From contig JAEOTC010000146.1 in the NCBI GenBank assembly GCA_016840035.1, positions 1 through 50,241 on the forward strand: a stretch of 50,241 nucleotides of DNA, written 5' to 3'. Numbering within the stretch: position 1 is the stretch's first letter; each line of letters starts with the position of its first letter. Of the stretch, positions 8,430 through 20,900 are shown piece by piece. Both the position numbers and the translations under genes were made by a program. The stretch is from Candidatus Hodarchaeota archaeon (GTDB lineage: Archaea; Asgardarchaeota; Heimdallarchaeia; Hodarchaeales; Hodarchaeaceae). The notes beneath the pieces are model-generated. The model saw only the letters and a program-made list of their open reading frames with translations, did not search any database and was not told where the DNA came from.

Positions 8430-11400
8430 TTTCGAGACCTCCGATCTAAAAAGGGTGTAGCGGGAATGATTAATACTCCGATTAAAGCTGCAATGGATAG
8501 AAATATTGGTTCTAAGGAGAAATTAGTTTTCTTGATAGAAACTGGAGGTGAACCTGGATCAATAGACACTGTATTTCCATCAGTTCCAGGTCCTAACTGC
8601 TTTCCAGACAATGGATCTTCCTGAGGAATAATTATGTCTGTTTTCCCATGAAGAACATATATCCATTTATCAGCAGTTCCAACTGCAACATCCTGAATAC
8701 CATCATCGTTGAAATCAGCTAATGCCATAGCAGTGATGAGATAGGAAGGAACAAAGGATGCCCAGACAACTTCTCCAGTTGTACCATCAAGAGCAAATAT
8801 ATTATCATGATTCAAGGTAAGAATATCCTTAATACCATCATCATTCATATCTGCAACAAGATATTTAGGTAGATAGAACGTTGAGCGATCTTCAAAGAAC
8901 CAGACAATATCAAGAAGGAGTCCAGACGTTGGTTTCCCCTCGAGTAGGTAGGTTCCATCCCCAAATGAATGGACTACAATCTCATCCTCATTATCTTCAT
9001 CAAAATCACCAATTGTCATATGAGAAAGACGGAAGGGAATGTGAAGATGTGTTTTCGCAGCAAGAACAACAGAACTTGACCAATCGTTGCTTCTATAAGT
9101 AGCTACAGTACCATTGCGTACTATAACAGCTATCATAGGTAAACCTTGATCCTGATCAAATGTACCAACCGCAAAATCTTGTACCGTGACTGGGAATGCT
9201 CGGATGTACGATCCATCTAGTCCATTCAATATCCAGATAGAATGTTCATAAACTGCTACTACAATATCAAGAGTACCACTGTTACTGAAGTCAGCAGCCT
9301 CGAATCGGGTGAATGGGGCAAAGGGTTGATAGGTTTGCCATAAGATCGATCCACGGCCAGTTGAAGTGTCCATGGTTACATTGTATAAGTCAAATCGACC
9401 CCAAAGATGGGTAAATCGGAAACCTAGACTAAGACCAAGTTCTTCGACCACACCATCTTGATTTACATCAATAAATTTCATTCTGTTTATGATAACAGGG
9501 CCTAGATAATCTTCCCATATAGGTCGTCCAGTTTCACCATTAACAATAACTAGTAATCCGCTCTTGAGCGCAATAGCTACATCACTATAACCATCATGGA
9601 GATGGAAATCTTCAACTGCAATTCGACTAATAGGAGAGCTTACGCGATATTTCCAGATCATATCACCTGTAGTGCCATCTACTGCAATTAAATAGCGAGC
9701 GCGATCACCAAAGATTATATCTTCATCTCCATCCGCATTGAAGTCGCCTATAGCTAATCTGGTGACCATACCCCGTGTTTCAAACGAGATAGAATCATCC
9801 ATTTGAACAGCAATATTCCGATACTGAGTTGGTTCATGACGGACATAGGAAAACATAGCTGAAAACCCTGCAGGAGTTAGTATTGCTATATCTGCAAATT
9901 TACCAAAGTTACCAATAGAATGGTAAGGAATGAAACCACTAAATTCGTAGAAGAAGAGAGGAGTACCTTGACTTCCATCAATAACTTTCAATTCCCCTGT
10001 GTGAGGATAATCATTTCCTTGGTAAATAGTGGAGAAAAGAAGGTCGTCATGCTCACCGTCATCATCTAGATCACCCATGAAAATATGGGAAGCATACGAA
10101 TTCCAGAGATAATATTCCCAGAGGGATTCTTGCAGGTCTAACCCAGAGAATGTCATTAGTTTAGTAGGACCAAAAGCTACATAACTGAAATCATCCATAG
10201 CCCAGTGGCCCTCCCATCCAGCTGGACCTATTCCTGAAACTTTTACTGTATAGATTCGGCCTAATGGATCAGTTAATTCAACGTATTGGGTTGGAGTAGA
10301 ATGAGCAAACGTGGCATTAGTCACAAAATTTCCATCACTATCATAAGCAGTCCATACATAATCGTATGGATACCCAGTACCCGTTCCTATCCAAGCTGAA
10401 ACAATATAAGCTCCAGAATCGATGTCCACATAATTATCTGTTTCAAGAGTATAAAACCCCATTACTCCAGAATGAGGAGTGACCACAGTAGCTGAAAGGT
10501 CGACAACCGTCCAACCCTGAAGAGCAGAATTATTCAAGTTGGAAAAGGTAAGCCCTTCGATTTTATGTGCGACACGTTCGCCTTCAAAGAAATCTTCCCC
10601 TGTGTATGTGAAAGAACCGCTTGAACCCATAATCTGGAACATGACATCTACATAAGAATCATCATTGAAGTCATATCGAAGAGTATCTTCATAATTTCCT
10701 ACAGAGTTCTCGATTGTCATATTCCATAATTGTTGAGATCTGTTGATTAAGCCATCATAGGCAAAAAGAGTCCCATTGTTAAGGATTAGGATATCTTCAT
10801 GAGCATCATCTGTTAAAGACATTTGAACAGCGGTTAACCCGAAATCAGTATCATTAAATTGATACTCATGGATGATAGACCCATTCACATCAATGTATGC
10901 AACCGCTCCTTTTTGTGAAATCGTATCACGACTTGAGATTAGCAATGTCTGATTACCATCTGAAATATGCTCGACCTTCCAACTATTATCGGCATTGTAG
11001 AAAAGTGTGGGAGATCCACTCAGGATATTACCATCATGACCACTTATGACGTATACACGGTTATTGAGACCAATAACCATATCAAGTGTAGGATCACCAT
11101 CCATATCCGCTAAAATAAACTCGTTGAGCTCGTATGTAGATTGATAGTCAAAGGGAGTTGGTGATTGCCAGCTTTCTGTAGGATTATTCTCATCGATGAT
11201 TAATCCATATAGTCTTAATGCTCCCCGTTCACCAGCAGCTTGCATATCATAATCGATTACTAAAAAGACTAGATCATCACGACCATTAACATTTAAATCA
11301 ACAGTTTTCATCCATAAGATTGCAGAATTCCTTGAAATTGAAAAATCAATGTTAGAAAGATCATATGCCCAAAATTCTTTCCCTGTGGTTCCGTGGAGAG

Positions 11401-14400
11401 CTTGAATTACTGGATAGCCTCCATAGTAATTAGCGTCAGGATCCATTAGTCCAAGTAAAACATCATCATTCCCATCATTGTCTACATCTGCTTCTACGAG
11501 TAACACTTCAGGACTTGGATCTCTCGTCCAATATCCTCCTTCATAGCTGTCGTTTTCCCAGAGGAGATCATAATCGATGTAAAGAAGATCGGTGGCAGGA
11601 GGATCGGTAACCATGCCTTCAAAGGAATATACATTACCTTGGAGACACGAGACGATAACTTCATCCATTCCATTACCATTCGCATCATACATGGCAATAT
11701 CGGTGGTTTGGGTAACAAACGAGTCAGTTTGCCAGGATTGATAGTATTCTAATACCTGGTTTACCTCATCCCAGTTACCACCAGTTTGAGAGACTTCTAC
11801 AAGGAACGCCTTACTACCAGAAGCAACTGCGATCTCCCGACGATAATCTTTATCACTATCACCAACGTCAATAGCACGAGCTTCGAAGAAGTCGAATTTA
11901 GTGAAGTCTGAGGAGGGATTCATTCCGAAGAAGATATTGTTATAGAAACCACGATCTGTCTCTGGAGTATGGAAATCTGCACCAAATTGTCTGCCAGCAA
12001 GATAACCAGCTGTAGCATAGCCAGTATTACCGTCGGAACCTGGATTATCAGTACCAGTGGCATCATCTCCATAAGCAACAAGGTTTCCTCCATAAGCGAC
12101 AATTCCTTCATCTTCAGATACGATTGGCGTATCATAATGAACTATAGGCGTGGGTGGAGTTCTACTTACATAAGATAGAGCACTACCACCTCCCACGGTG
12201 AGGTTATAGATACTTCCTACAGTTTCACCTTGATAACTTAACTCTCCACCACCAGTTGTCAAACTACCGCCAACAACTTCGACTAGTCCTGAATGTGCGG
12301 AAATATCCCCTGTAGAAATCTGTGTAGATGTTCCACTTACACTAGATGAGTAACCAAGATTAGAAGTCAATGCACTTGTGGCATATTTTTGTGGGGAAAT
12401 GCTAGCTAAGCTGAAGAAATCATACTGTGACATAAAGGAGTAAGCAAAGCCTCCAGTATAATGTGGAGTAATTGCAGGTCCGACAGAGATTAATGATTTA
12501 ACAATGATATTGGGATTTTGTTTTAAGACCATTAAACTAAACCCAAGGATTGGAAAAACTCTGTAAGTGGCAAACGGAGGCGTAGTTGTAACAGATTCAG
12601 GTTCACGCCAGGTATTTCCATCATCTTTAGAATAAGTAACCTGGAGAGCTCCTGAAGGGAGATTTCCATCTGCTTCGAATATTACCATCAGTGTTCTATC
12701 GGAAGTAACAGTTTGGGTAATTGAGGGATGTAATTCATCTATGGCATCGCTGGTAGCTCTGGAGTAGGGGAAGACTTCATCCCACATAGTAGAAGAATTA
12801 GATTTGGCAATCCAGAGATCATAGTCAATTTTAGCCTCAGAAAACATCATTCCTGTAAAAACAATGACCACGTCTCCACTTGTGGATCTTATTGCATCAT
12901 GGGAGACAGCACGATAACCCGATCGACCCCATGTAAGATTATTCTGCACTGCGGAATAGCCAATGTTGGGAATACGGGCTTGAGGAGGAGTGATACTATC
13001 TGCAGGGAATTGATGTTGCCAATAGATTCCTCCTGTTGACATGTTCATATAGGAGATTGCCACTCCTTGATCCTGATTGTCTCCATGTGCCCATACACTA
13101 GGATTATACAGGAAGTGGGATCCACCACTAATAGCTGTAGATCGTTCCTCATTAATAGTACTAAATATTGCGTTTTCCCAGTTTAAAACGCCGCCATTTT
13201 CCTTGAGCTCAAGTAACCAGATCCCTGCGCGTGTGTATGTAGAGAAAGTTAATATCCCTGAAAATGCCAAGAACACACGACCTTCTCTTGTTTGGAAGAG
13301 AGAAGGCTGCATTTCAAGTGAAGAGGAGGAGTAAGCGATACTACCATATCCACCCATAACCAATTGAATACGAGCAAAGATATTTTCACTTTCTAGAACA
13401 GGACCATGTTGAGACCAAGTATCACCAAAATCATTGCTAGTGGCATAATACAGATGAGATCCACCTTTAAAGATTTGAAGCCATTGACCACTCTGGAATC
13501 CAGTTGTCATATCATACTGAAGTTCGATGAAATCAGTATTGCGTAGAGCAAGTGCAACTTTCGTCTCTACATCAAACATAGCTTTCAATTTCATATAGGG
13601 GAAATTGACATAACTTGTGAGAATAGAACGTTCCAGATAGAAATTATCCCTGTCGTTTGGTCCTTTATCAGAATTCTCATAAATGACAATCCCTTTGAAA
13701 GTCCCTACAATGATCTCTTTATATTCATCATAATCCTGATTGTCGATTTCGATATCATAAACAGGATTATCTTCCATGAGATGCATAGGTGCCCACCATG
13801 AATAGGCATAGGTACCCACTTGATTTTCAAGGACGGCCACGAACCCATTATATTGACCCCACCAAGTTTTATTGACTCCTCCAAGAATGATTTCATTAAA
13901 AGTATCATTATCAGTATCAGCAACAGCAATAGATTCAATAGAAAGAGTTTTTACGGTATCGGAAGATAGAGGATTGCCAGGTATAAAGTACCTACCTCTT
14001 ACGGGATAAGGATCAACGAGGAAATTCTCATAGAATTGATCTGCACCATTTGACTCAAAAACAAAGAGGAAACTACCAGCTGCTAAGACAAACTCTCCAT
14101 AACCATTGTAGTCTAAATCACCACCAAAGGCTGCAGCTGTGAACTGGGTAATTCCTAAATCTTGGAAAAGTGGAGCCCAAGCAGATTGTCGCAAATCAGC
14201 CTGCCAGATCAAAGTATATTCATCATCCACGGAAACAAAACCATTATTTCTTTGTTCCCAAACAAATATAGATAATCCGGCAGTAGCTACCATTTCTAGG
14301 AAGCCATCGTTGTCCATATCAAGGCCTACGACGAGCTCCTCAATATGATCCCAGATAGTTCGATAAAATGTGCCACTTACGCCCTCTAATTGATCCCATG

Positions 14401-17400
14401 CATAAGGAGATTGAGTAGATAGTTCTGTATGCGTGATATCTTGAGATCTATACGCTCGTTTATACGTGTTATTGGTGAGGTGCTCAAATACATATAAATT
14501 ATTATCAAAATCACCAATAATAACTTCACCACGTCCATCTTGATCTAGATCACCTGTTTCAATGGTAAGAGTCCAACGCTCAAGTTCAGCCTCACTGGTC
14601 CAGGTTTCGAAAATATGGTACCCATAATTAGCTATAGGAGTGAGATGACTATCTGTTCCAGACTTCAAGTTAATTTCAAGACGAGAGATGATGGGATTTG
14701 TTCCAATCACATACGCATTGTGGTTCTCGTATTCTGCATACAATTGGATTAATTGATGTGTATGGGTATTATAGGTTGTAATATGACTTACTTTCCCAGT
14801 TTTATCATACGCAAATGAAGCATGGGTTAAATTATTAAACCTAAGGCCACCCCATGAGTTGGTATATAACCATTTGTTTTCCTCCCATTGAGGAGCCCAC
14901 TTATAGCCAACGTTTTCGAAATATGTAGTAGCGACAATTGTTTTTTGACGATTAGACCATCCTACTGTTAAATCAAGGTCACCATCACCATCATAGTCGT
15001 ACAACTCAGGAGAATCAAATAATTTGTTAGTAGCTTTAGTGTTTAAATCCTCAAAGTAATCGGGATCGAGAATAAACACAAGATTATTAACATTTTCAAT
15101 AAAGTAAACACGTCCATTAGTTAATACAATATCCTGATCACCATCGCCGTCTACATCACCAACAGCAGTTTCAGGCATCCGTTGGGATTTTTGGAGGGCA
15201 CGCTTCAATAAGCCAGTAATTTCAAGATCTTTTAGCTCAAATTTTCCAGTATACATTCCCAGTGGGGGAGTAGTAGGATCATAGGTATAGACATCTAGCC
15301 CAGCTGTGGCATAAGTCCCGACTGCTGGATCATACATTTCACCAGGAATATTACTAGCCCAACCCAACAACATGATTTCAGGGAAATAATTCAAGTCATG
15401 ATTGAAATCAACAAATCTGGGGGATATAGATTTTTGTTCGTAGAATGGATTGGCATTCACTGGAAGGAAGAAGTATTGAGCAAGCTCAGATAACTCATGG
15501 GTTAACTCTGGTACCACTATAAGTTTACCATTTGTGGTTCCAATGATCATATCGTTCTCAGGAATGTTTAATTCAAATATATCCTGATATGGCTCAAAAG
15601 CAGGAACACTTTCAAAGATCGCGTTGAAAAAAGAGCTAAAAAGCGAAAGCTGAGTAACTGAGGCAAATTCTCCATAAAATCCATTAGGAGCACCAAATTG
15701 CTCTGTCTCTAAGAGGGCAATCTTCTCATCAAGAGAAACTGGAACTTCCCACTCATCACGTAAAATTTGACTTTTTGTTTCGTTAAATAACCAAGTAGGG
15801 ATTTTTCCAGGGCTTTTAACTTCTACAATGTCCCAGATGTTGGTACCTTGGGTATAGCTATCGTTCGTGTATGAATTCCACAATAAATTGTATGCATGAG
15901 CATTAGAATCATACTCAAACATAATGATTTTACCATCACTAGTACCAAGGACGATTTTCTTACCTTCTGATTCACCAGAGGTATAGGCTTTATAATAATC
16001 TAGATCAAGACTTCCAATGGTAAGTGAGGTTGCAGCATCCATAGGACGGTAAAGAACAGGGGCATATCCACCTTTAATCATGAAATAACCATGATTAGTG
16101 ACATTAATTCTCATATAGCGGAAATGTGACCATTTCTTCTCGGAAAGAAGAGGATCAATATCTATCTGAAGATCATCGTCCCCAGGTGCAGAGGATACTA
16201 AAGCAAGTGAAATATCCTTATTTTCCACTAGAGCCCATTCACCATCTCCACGAGAGACTTCAAACGAAATTTTGTTCAATTGTGGTAATGTCCATTCATT
16301 AAAGCGGAGAACGACATCATATCCGAGTCCTTCCTCGGGAATAGCAACTAATCCATCACCCATCACTTCTTGATCCTTACCCCAATCGACAATGGCGCTA
16401 GCAAGAGTATCACGGGCATTGAATACAGTATAATTCTCTGCAGGGTCGTGATTAATGTCTCTAATGCCACCAATTTCAGTGTCATCGACAATATTATCTC
16501 CATTCATATCAATATATACACCATCTTCACCCCAAGGATCAAGCTTGCGATGAATTGCCATAGATGTATTTTTGGGCCATTGGGGTTCCCAACCATATGC
16601 ATGGGGTTCAGGAACTAAGACATCATCAACAACACTCACATAATATACATGTGCACCTGCAAGCATACTGTCATTGAGCGAGGAATAAGTATAGGCGTTG
16701 AAAGTGTCTGTAGGAGGAATTTCATTATTTGACCAGGTCATGAAATCAATATAATGGTTCAAATAGTGACCTAAACCTTCAAACCCTCCGAGTTGCCAGG
16801 ATTCAAGTGGTGCCCATAGTCTATGGGTAAGATAGCGTTCACCCACGATAGGTAAATCTTCATAATTTACTACGACAGTATCCTGACCAACCGCGATGTA
16901 TGCAATTTCATCTGGATCGTCGTCATCTAAATTATCGACGATAACTCGAATAACCGGTTTCCAAGTAGTATTACCACTGTCCCAATGATAACGATATGAG
17001 TTATCCTGAGTAAGAGGCCAAGGTTTTCCATTAATCTGTAAAATTGTTCCGTTATTTTCGTAGATATATACACGACCCAGTTCTGTGCCTACTACAATCT
17101 CGGGAAGAGCGTTATAATTCGTATCACCAGTGGAAAGAGAGAAAATCTTTTCACCAACTGGAATAGTTGCCTTCTCAGTATATTCTATCCAATGTTCATC
17201 ATTAAATGGATAACCAGAATGATTCGTATATTCGTAAATATGGATTTTCTCATCCCAAGAGCCTGCAATAACATCAGGTAGGTAGTCTTTATCGACATCA
17301 GCGATAGCTACACCCCAAACCTGTTGTAGTTTAGGACTGGTCCAAACATGGACAAATTGGTTCTCCATGTTATCATAAGGATCGTAAATATGTTCTTGTT

Positions 17401-17944
17401 CAAACACATAGACATGACCATCAGCACTACCAGCAGCAATTTCCATAAAATCATTGTTATCAGTATCTCCAAAGGCAATTGATAGTACGTCTCCAGTGAT
17501 TATCTCATCACCACTATCCCAGACTTTATCATATTCACGGGTGAAAGCATTCCAACGATAAATGTGAATTTCATTATCGTAGAGATATCCACCACCTACA
17601 GCAAGAAACTCGTTGTTAGGATCAGTGGTTATGCATCTAACAGCTGCTTTCGTTAACCATGGTTCCCAAACTTTTTGATACGACATTTCAGTATTCATGA
17701 GATGTTTTGTAATGTCCATATTTCCTGGTAGGAACTTATTCCCAACACCTGGGTCACTGTTAGAGTAAAACCCATCCTCAGTACTTTCAATTGAGGCTCG
17801 GAGTGGAGAGATAGGTTGATCCAAATCCAAGAAGAAATCTTCCCAGGTGGGTTCAAGCTGGAAAAGTCCAACGGATACGGCAGGACTGAAGACAAAAAGA
17901 CTTAGTACACCAATAGCGAGCATACGATAGATTATTTTCTTCAT
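8426..17944 (-). CDS. Giant FG-GAP/VCBS propeller surface protein with Asp-boxes
   Basis: This 3172-aa exported protein has a signal peptide (MKKIIYRML, hydrophobic to about residue 25) and a C-terminal membrane helix (about 3148-3165) followed by RRSRK. Most of it is made of FG-GAP/VCBS beta-propeller blades with calcium-type loops such as DVDKDYLPD, DVDGDGDQD, DLDQDGRGE and DFNADGDED, each followed by a strand like VIAGS or IIFGD. The same fold builds integrin alpha propellers. Around residues 1505 and 1776 are two Asp-boxes (SNDFGDTW and SKDDGNTW), the signature of sialidase-type propellers, and after them a Gly/Ser/Thr-rich linker (about 1860-1930). Later blades add a pyrroloquinoline-enzyme-like pattern (DGTTGDMIW). 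I chose the ATG at 17944 over the in-frame ATG at 17962 because AGGAGG sits 6-7 bases before it and the signal peptide begins there. It overlaps the next gene by 4 bases. Confidence 0.85.
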   Translation of the reverse strand: MKKIIYRMLAIGVLSLFVFSPAVSVGLFQLEPTWEDFFLDLDQPISPLRASIESTEDGFYSNSDPGVGNKFLPGNMDITKHLMNTEMSYQKVWEPWLTKAAVRCITTDPNNEFLAVGGGYLYDNEIHIYRWNAFTREYDKVWDSGDEIITGDVLSIAFGDTDNNDFMEIAAGSADGHVYVFEQEHIYDPYDNMENQFVHVWTSPKLQQVWGVAIADVDKDYLPDVIAGSWDEKIHIYEYTNHSGYPFNDEHWIEYTEKATIPVGEKIFSLSTGDTNYNALPEIVVGTELGRVYIYENNGTILQINGKPWPLTQDNSYRYHWDSGNTTWKPVIRVIVDNLDDDDPDEIAYIAVGQDTVVVNYEDLPIVGERYLTHRLWAPLESWQLGGFEGLGHYLNHYIDFMTWSNNEIPPTDTFNAYTYSSLNDSMLAGAHVYYVSVVDDVLVPEPHAYGWEPQWPKNTSMAIHRKLDPWGEDGVYIDMNGDNIVDDTEIGGIRDINHDPAENYTVFNARDTLASAIVDWGKDQEVMGDGLVAIPEEGLGYDVVLRFNEWTLPQLNKISFEVSRGDGEWALVENKDISLALVSSAPGDDDLQIDIDPLLSEKKWSHFRYMRINVTNHGYFMIKGGYAPVLYRPMDAATSLTIGSLDLDYYKAYTSGESEGKKIVLGTSDGKIIMFEYDSNAHAYNLLWNSYTNDSYTQGTNIWDIVEVKSPGKIPTWLFNETKSQILRDEWEVPVSLDEKIALLETEQFGAPNGFYGEFASVTQLSLFSSFFNAIFESVPAFEPYQDIFELNIPENDMIIGTTNGKLIVVPELTHELSELAQYFFLPVNANPFYEQKSISPRFVDFNHDLNYFPEIMLLGWASNIPGEMYDPAVGTYATAGLDVYTYDPTTPPLGMYTGKFELKDLEITGLLKRALQKSQRMPETAVGDVDGDGDQDIVLTNGRVYFIENVNNLVFILDPDYFEDLNTKATNKLFDSPELYDYDGDGDLDLTVGWSNRQKTIVATTYFENVGYKWAPQWEENKWLYTNSWGGLRFNNLTHASFAYDKTGKVSHITTYNTHTHQLIQLYAEYENHNAYVIGTNPIISRLEINLKSGTDSHLTPIANYGYHIFETWTSEAELERWTLTIETGDLDQDGRGEVIIGDFDNNLYVFEHLTNNTYKRAYRSQDITHTELSTQSPYAWDQLEGVSGTFYRTIWDHIEELVVGLDMDNDGFLEMVATAGLSIFVWEQRNNGFVSVDDEYTLIWQADLRQSAWAPLFQDLGITQFTAAAFGGDLDYNGYGEFVLAAGSFLFVFESNGADQFYENFLVDPYPVRGRYFIPGNPLSSDTVKTLSIESIAVADTDNDTFNEIILGGVNKTWWGQYNGFVAVLENQVGTYAYSWWAPMHLMEDNPVYDIEIDNQDYDEYKEIIVGTFKGIVIYENSDKGPNDRDNFYLERSILTSYVNFPYMKLKAMFDVETKVALALRNTDFIELQYDMTTGFQSGQWLQIFKGGSHLYYATSNDFGDTWSQHGPVLESENIFARIQLVMGGYGSIAYSSSSLEMQPSLFQTREGRVFLAFSGILTFSTYTRAGIWLLELKENGGVLNWENAIFSTINEERSTAISGGSHFLYNPSVWAHGDNQDQGVAISYMNMSTGGIYWQHQFPADSITPPQARIPNIGYSAVQNNLTWGRSGYRAVSHDAIRSTSGDVVIVFTGMMFSEAKIDYDLWIAKSNSSTMWDEVFPYSRATSDAIDELHPSITQTVTSDRTLMVIFEADGNLPSGALQVTYSKDDGNTWREPESVTTTPPFATYRVFPILGFSLMVLKQNPNIIVKSLISVGPAITPHYTGGFAYSFMSQYDFFSLASISPQKYATSALTSNLGYSSSVSGTSTQISTGDISAHSGLVEVVGGSLTTGGGELSYQGETVGSIYNLTVGGGSALSYVSRTPPTPIVHYDTPIVSEDEGIVAYGGNLVAYGDDATGTDNPGSDGNTGYATAGYLAGRQFGADFHTPETDRGFYNNIFFGMNPSSDFTKFDFFEARAIDVGDSDKDYRREIAVASGSKAFLVEVSQTGGNWDEVNQVLEYYQSWQTDSFVTQTTDIAMYDANGNGMDEVIVSCLQGNVYSFEGMVTDPPATDLLYIDYDLLWENDSYEGGYWTRDPSPEVLLVEADVDNDGNDDVLLGLMDPDANYYGGYPVIQALHGTTGKEFWAYDLSNIDFSISRNSAILWMKTVDLNVNGRDDLVFLVIDYDMQAAGERGALRLYGLIIDENNPTESWQSPTPFDYQSTYELNEFILADMDGDPTLDMVIGLNNRVYVISGHDGNILSGSPTLFYNADNSWKVEHISDGNQTLLISSRDTISQKGAVAYIDVNGSIIHEYQFNDTDFGLTAVQMSLTDDAHEDILILNNGTLFAYDGLINRSQQLWNMTIENSVGNYEDTLRYDFNDDSYVDVMFQIMGSSGSFTYTGEDFFEGERVAHKIEGLTFSNLNNSALQGWTVVDLSATVVTPHSGVMGFYTLETDNYVDIDSGAYIVSAWIGTGTGYPYDYVWTAYDSDGNFVTNATFAHSTPTQYVELTDPLGRIYTVKVSGIGPAGWEGHWAMDDFSYVAFGPTKLMTFSGLDLQESLWEYYLWNSYASHIFMGDLDDDGEHDDLLFSTIYQGNDYPHTGELKVIDGSQGTPLFFYEFSGFIPYHSIGNFGKFADIAILTPAGFSAMFSYVRHEPTQYRNIAVQMDDSISFETRGMVTRLAIGDFNADGDEDIIFGDRARYLIAVDGTTGDMIWKYRVSSPISRIAVEDFHLHDGYSDVAIALKSGLLVIVNGETGRPIWEDYLGPVIINRMKFIDVNQDGVVEELGLSLGFRFTHLWGRFDLYNVTMDTSTGRGSILWQTYQPFAPFTRFEAADFSNSGTLDIVVAVYEHSIWILNGLDGSYIRAFPVTVQDFAVGTFDQDQGLPMIAVIVRNGTVATYRSNDWSSSVVLAAKTHLHIPFRLSHMTIGDFDEDNEDEIVVHSFGDGTYLLEGKPTSGLLLDIVWFFEDRSTFYLPKYLVADMNDDGIKDILTLNHDNIFALDGTTGEVVWASFVPSYLITAMALADFNDDGIQDVAVGTADKWIYVLHGKTDIIIPQEDPLSGKQLGPGTDGNTVSIDPGSPPVSIKKTNFSLEPIFLSIAALIGVLIIPATPFLDRRSRK

Positions 17945-17962
17945 GGGTATTCCTCCTTGCAT

Positions 17963-20900
17963 TTAGATATCCCCCTCCTTTCGTTCAGGAAGTGAAAGCA
18001 GTTTCCTCAGATCTATGCTGTTTATCAGGAATAAAAGTACTCCTGTGAATCCAAAACCAAGAATACCACCCCAAACGAGGGGAGTAAAATCAACTGGTTT
18101 AACTAAGATATAGAATCTAACACTCTTCACAACTTCAGTATTATCAGGTCGTGTAGCAATCATCTCAAGACGATATGTGCCTTTTGGAAGAGTTAGAAGT
18201 TGACTCTCAAACTGATAATGCCGAGGGTTATACTCCATCTTTGTGAATTCATGTGAAACAGGACCTGAACTGAAACGATATCCTACAGAGGTAAAACTGG
18301 TAAAGTTAGTACCAGTGACAGTTACCAGATCTGTCTCGTAGACCGCTTCTATTGGTGAGGTGATCATTAGATCGTCTCGATAGATATCCAATGCATCATA
18401 CATCTCTGTTAAATTAGTAAATTCTAATGGATTTGTACCGACAAGATGTTCAAGCCCATCTCCCCAAGTATCGTTGTCAGTATCCCAATTAGCGGGATCT
18501 GTTCCAAGGATCTGCCATTCAAGTCCATCTAATAAGCCATCATAATCCGAATCTGGATTAAATGGACCACCGCCGGCTATCATTACCGTCGGAGTCATGG
18601 TACCATTGATAGAGCTATCCCCGAAAAATTCATACCCATCAGGAATACCATCATGATCGCTATCAAAGATCAACCCGTCTAGCGTGCCGTTAATGAGACT
18701 ATCGGCCTGCATCGGGTTACTATGATACGGTAACCCAGGATCGAGTTCCGCTCCATCGGGTAACAGGTCATCATCTGTATCTGGATCCGTTGCATTTGTC
18801 GGATACGTTGGGTTGTACGGCCCCATTAGATTAATTTTGAATTTGATACGTCCTGTTTCAATACCTATCGGAACGACTGCAGTGGTTTCATTACAGTCAA
18901 GTAAACCATCAGCATCAGTGTCGTTTTGTAAGGGATTAGTAAGATGGAAAAATATTTCGTCATAGTCACTTAATGTATCATTGTCGGTATCTACGACATC
19001 GGGGCGGGTAAAGTAAGTGTCTAATTCCTCTGAGTCACTTAAGAAGTCGAAATCTGAGTCAGCTAGAACTGGTGAGGTATTGTATATTCGTACAAAGTAG
19101 AATCCAACATAAGGATAGATAAGACTCGATTGATTACCAATCATTAATTCAACACCATCGATGATGGTATCACCATCGGTGTCATTAGAGAGGGGATCTA
19201 AAAGAATTGGGAATGGAATTTGATAGAAGTCAAAGACAACTTCAGGAACTTGACCTGAACCTAGATACAATTCCCAACCATCAGTGATACCATCTAAATC
19301 AGTATCACCGTAAGTTGGATTGGTACCATAATAGTATAGTTCATCACCATCGGAAAGACGGAAAGTATAGTCGATTCTTCCACCAGCGTAGACCACAAAG
19401 TATGTTATGGAGTCAAGATCGGTATCCCATTTGAGGGGGTCAGTCTTGATTCCATTATAGGTACCATATACCTCATCTCCATCTCGGAGATAGTCGCCAT
19501 CCCATACACCATTACCATTTTCATCCAGAGCTTCATCCCATTCTTCTAAACCATCATATCGACCATTCTGGTTAAGATCATTCCATTCTTCCGAATCAGT
19601 ATCATGATCATGAGGTTTGGTTCGGTAAATGAAAATCTCTTCATAGTCATCTAACCGATCGTTATCAGTGTCCTCGTCCATTGGATCGGTAAAGTAAACC
19701 ATTAATTCTGCCCAATCACCAATTCGATCTCCATCACTATCCACTGAAAATGGATTGGTATGATACCAATAAAGTTCTTCTCCATCAGAGAGTCCATCAA
19801 AATCAGTATCGGGGTTGGCTGGATGCGTTCCGTATTTGAAATACTCATCCCCATCAATGACCATATCATGATCTCCATCAGGGTGTAGCGGATTTGATCC
19901 TAGTAGAATCTCTTGCATATCACCTAAGCCGTCCCCATCCGTATCTGGATTGGCATAGTGAGTGTGATTTGACTGAGAACCACGTGTACCTTCTAGTCCA
20001 TCAATTAATCCATCATTATCAGTATCAGCGTCACAAGGATCACTTGGAGGATCGAGAGATAATTCATACCCATCAGAATTCAGAATTTCTGAGATTGGGG
20101 GATCATCATGTGGTTGATCGGGTGCACCTGTTCGATTGTAACTCATAATACCTGTATCTCCGTCAGTATCAGGGTTAACTGGATTTGTATAGGTTACATT
20201 TAGTACAGGTTCACCTTCAATCATGTAAATGATTGGCATACCTTTTACCTCCCAATAATCAGTCGTTAGGATCCAGGAACCATCAGCGATCTTGACATAA
20301 GCACTGGCATGACTTGGGGCAATACTTCCGTCCATTAATTGTTCCCAAGTATCATCATCAGTGTCAGAATCTAATGGATGAGTATATCCACCATTAAAGA
20401 TAATGGGTGGTGTATCTGTTCCAGCTTGTACCGATTCATTATACAACTCATCCAATCCATAATAAGGTCCAAATTCACCTTCTTCACCGTCAAGGAGTCC
20501 ATCACCATCGGTATCAGGATTTAATGGATCCGTGCGGTCATGATAGATTACACCACCAATCAAAACTGATTCTACCGAGGGAGTGACGCGCTGGATATCA
20601 TAGGCATGATTCACTTCATAGAAGTCATCAATACCGTCTTCGTCAGAGTCTGAATCCAATGGATCCGTTCCTATGATAATCGCTTCTTCATAGTCAGTTA
20701 ATCCATCCCAATCTGTATCTGGTTGCAATGGATTGGTTTTTGTATTATGATATTCGACAAAATCATCTAGACCATCAGAATCTGAATCCGGTAAGATGGG
20801 ATCTGTCTTTGAAGTCTGCGTCTCGAACTTATCTGTCAGTCCATCCCCATCTGTGTCTGGAGAATTGGGATTAAGACCAGGAGTATTCAATTCATCCTGA

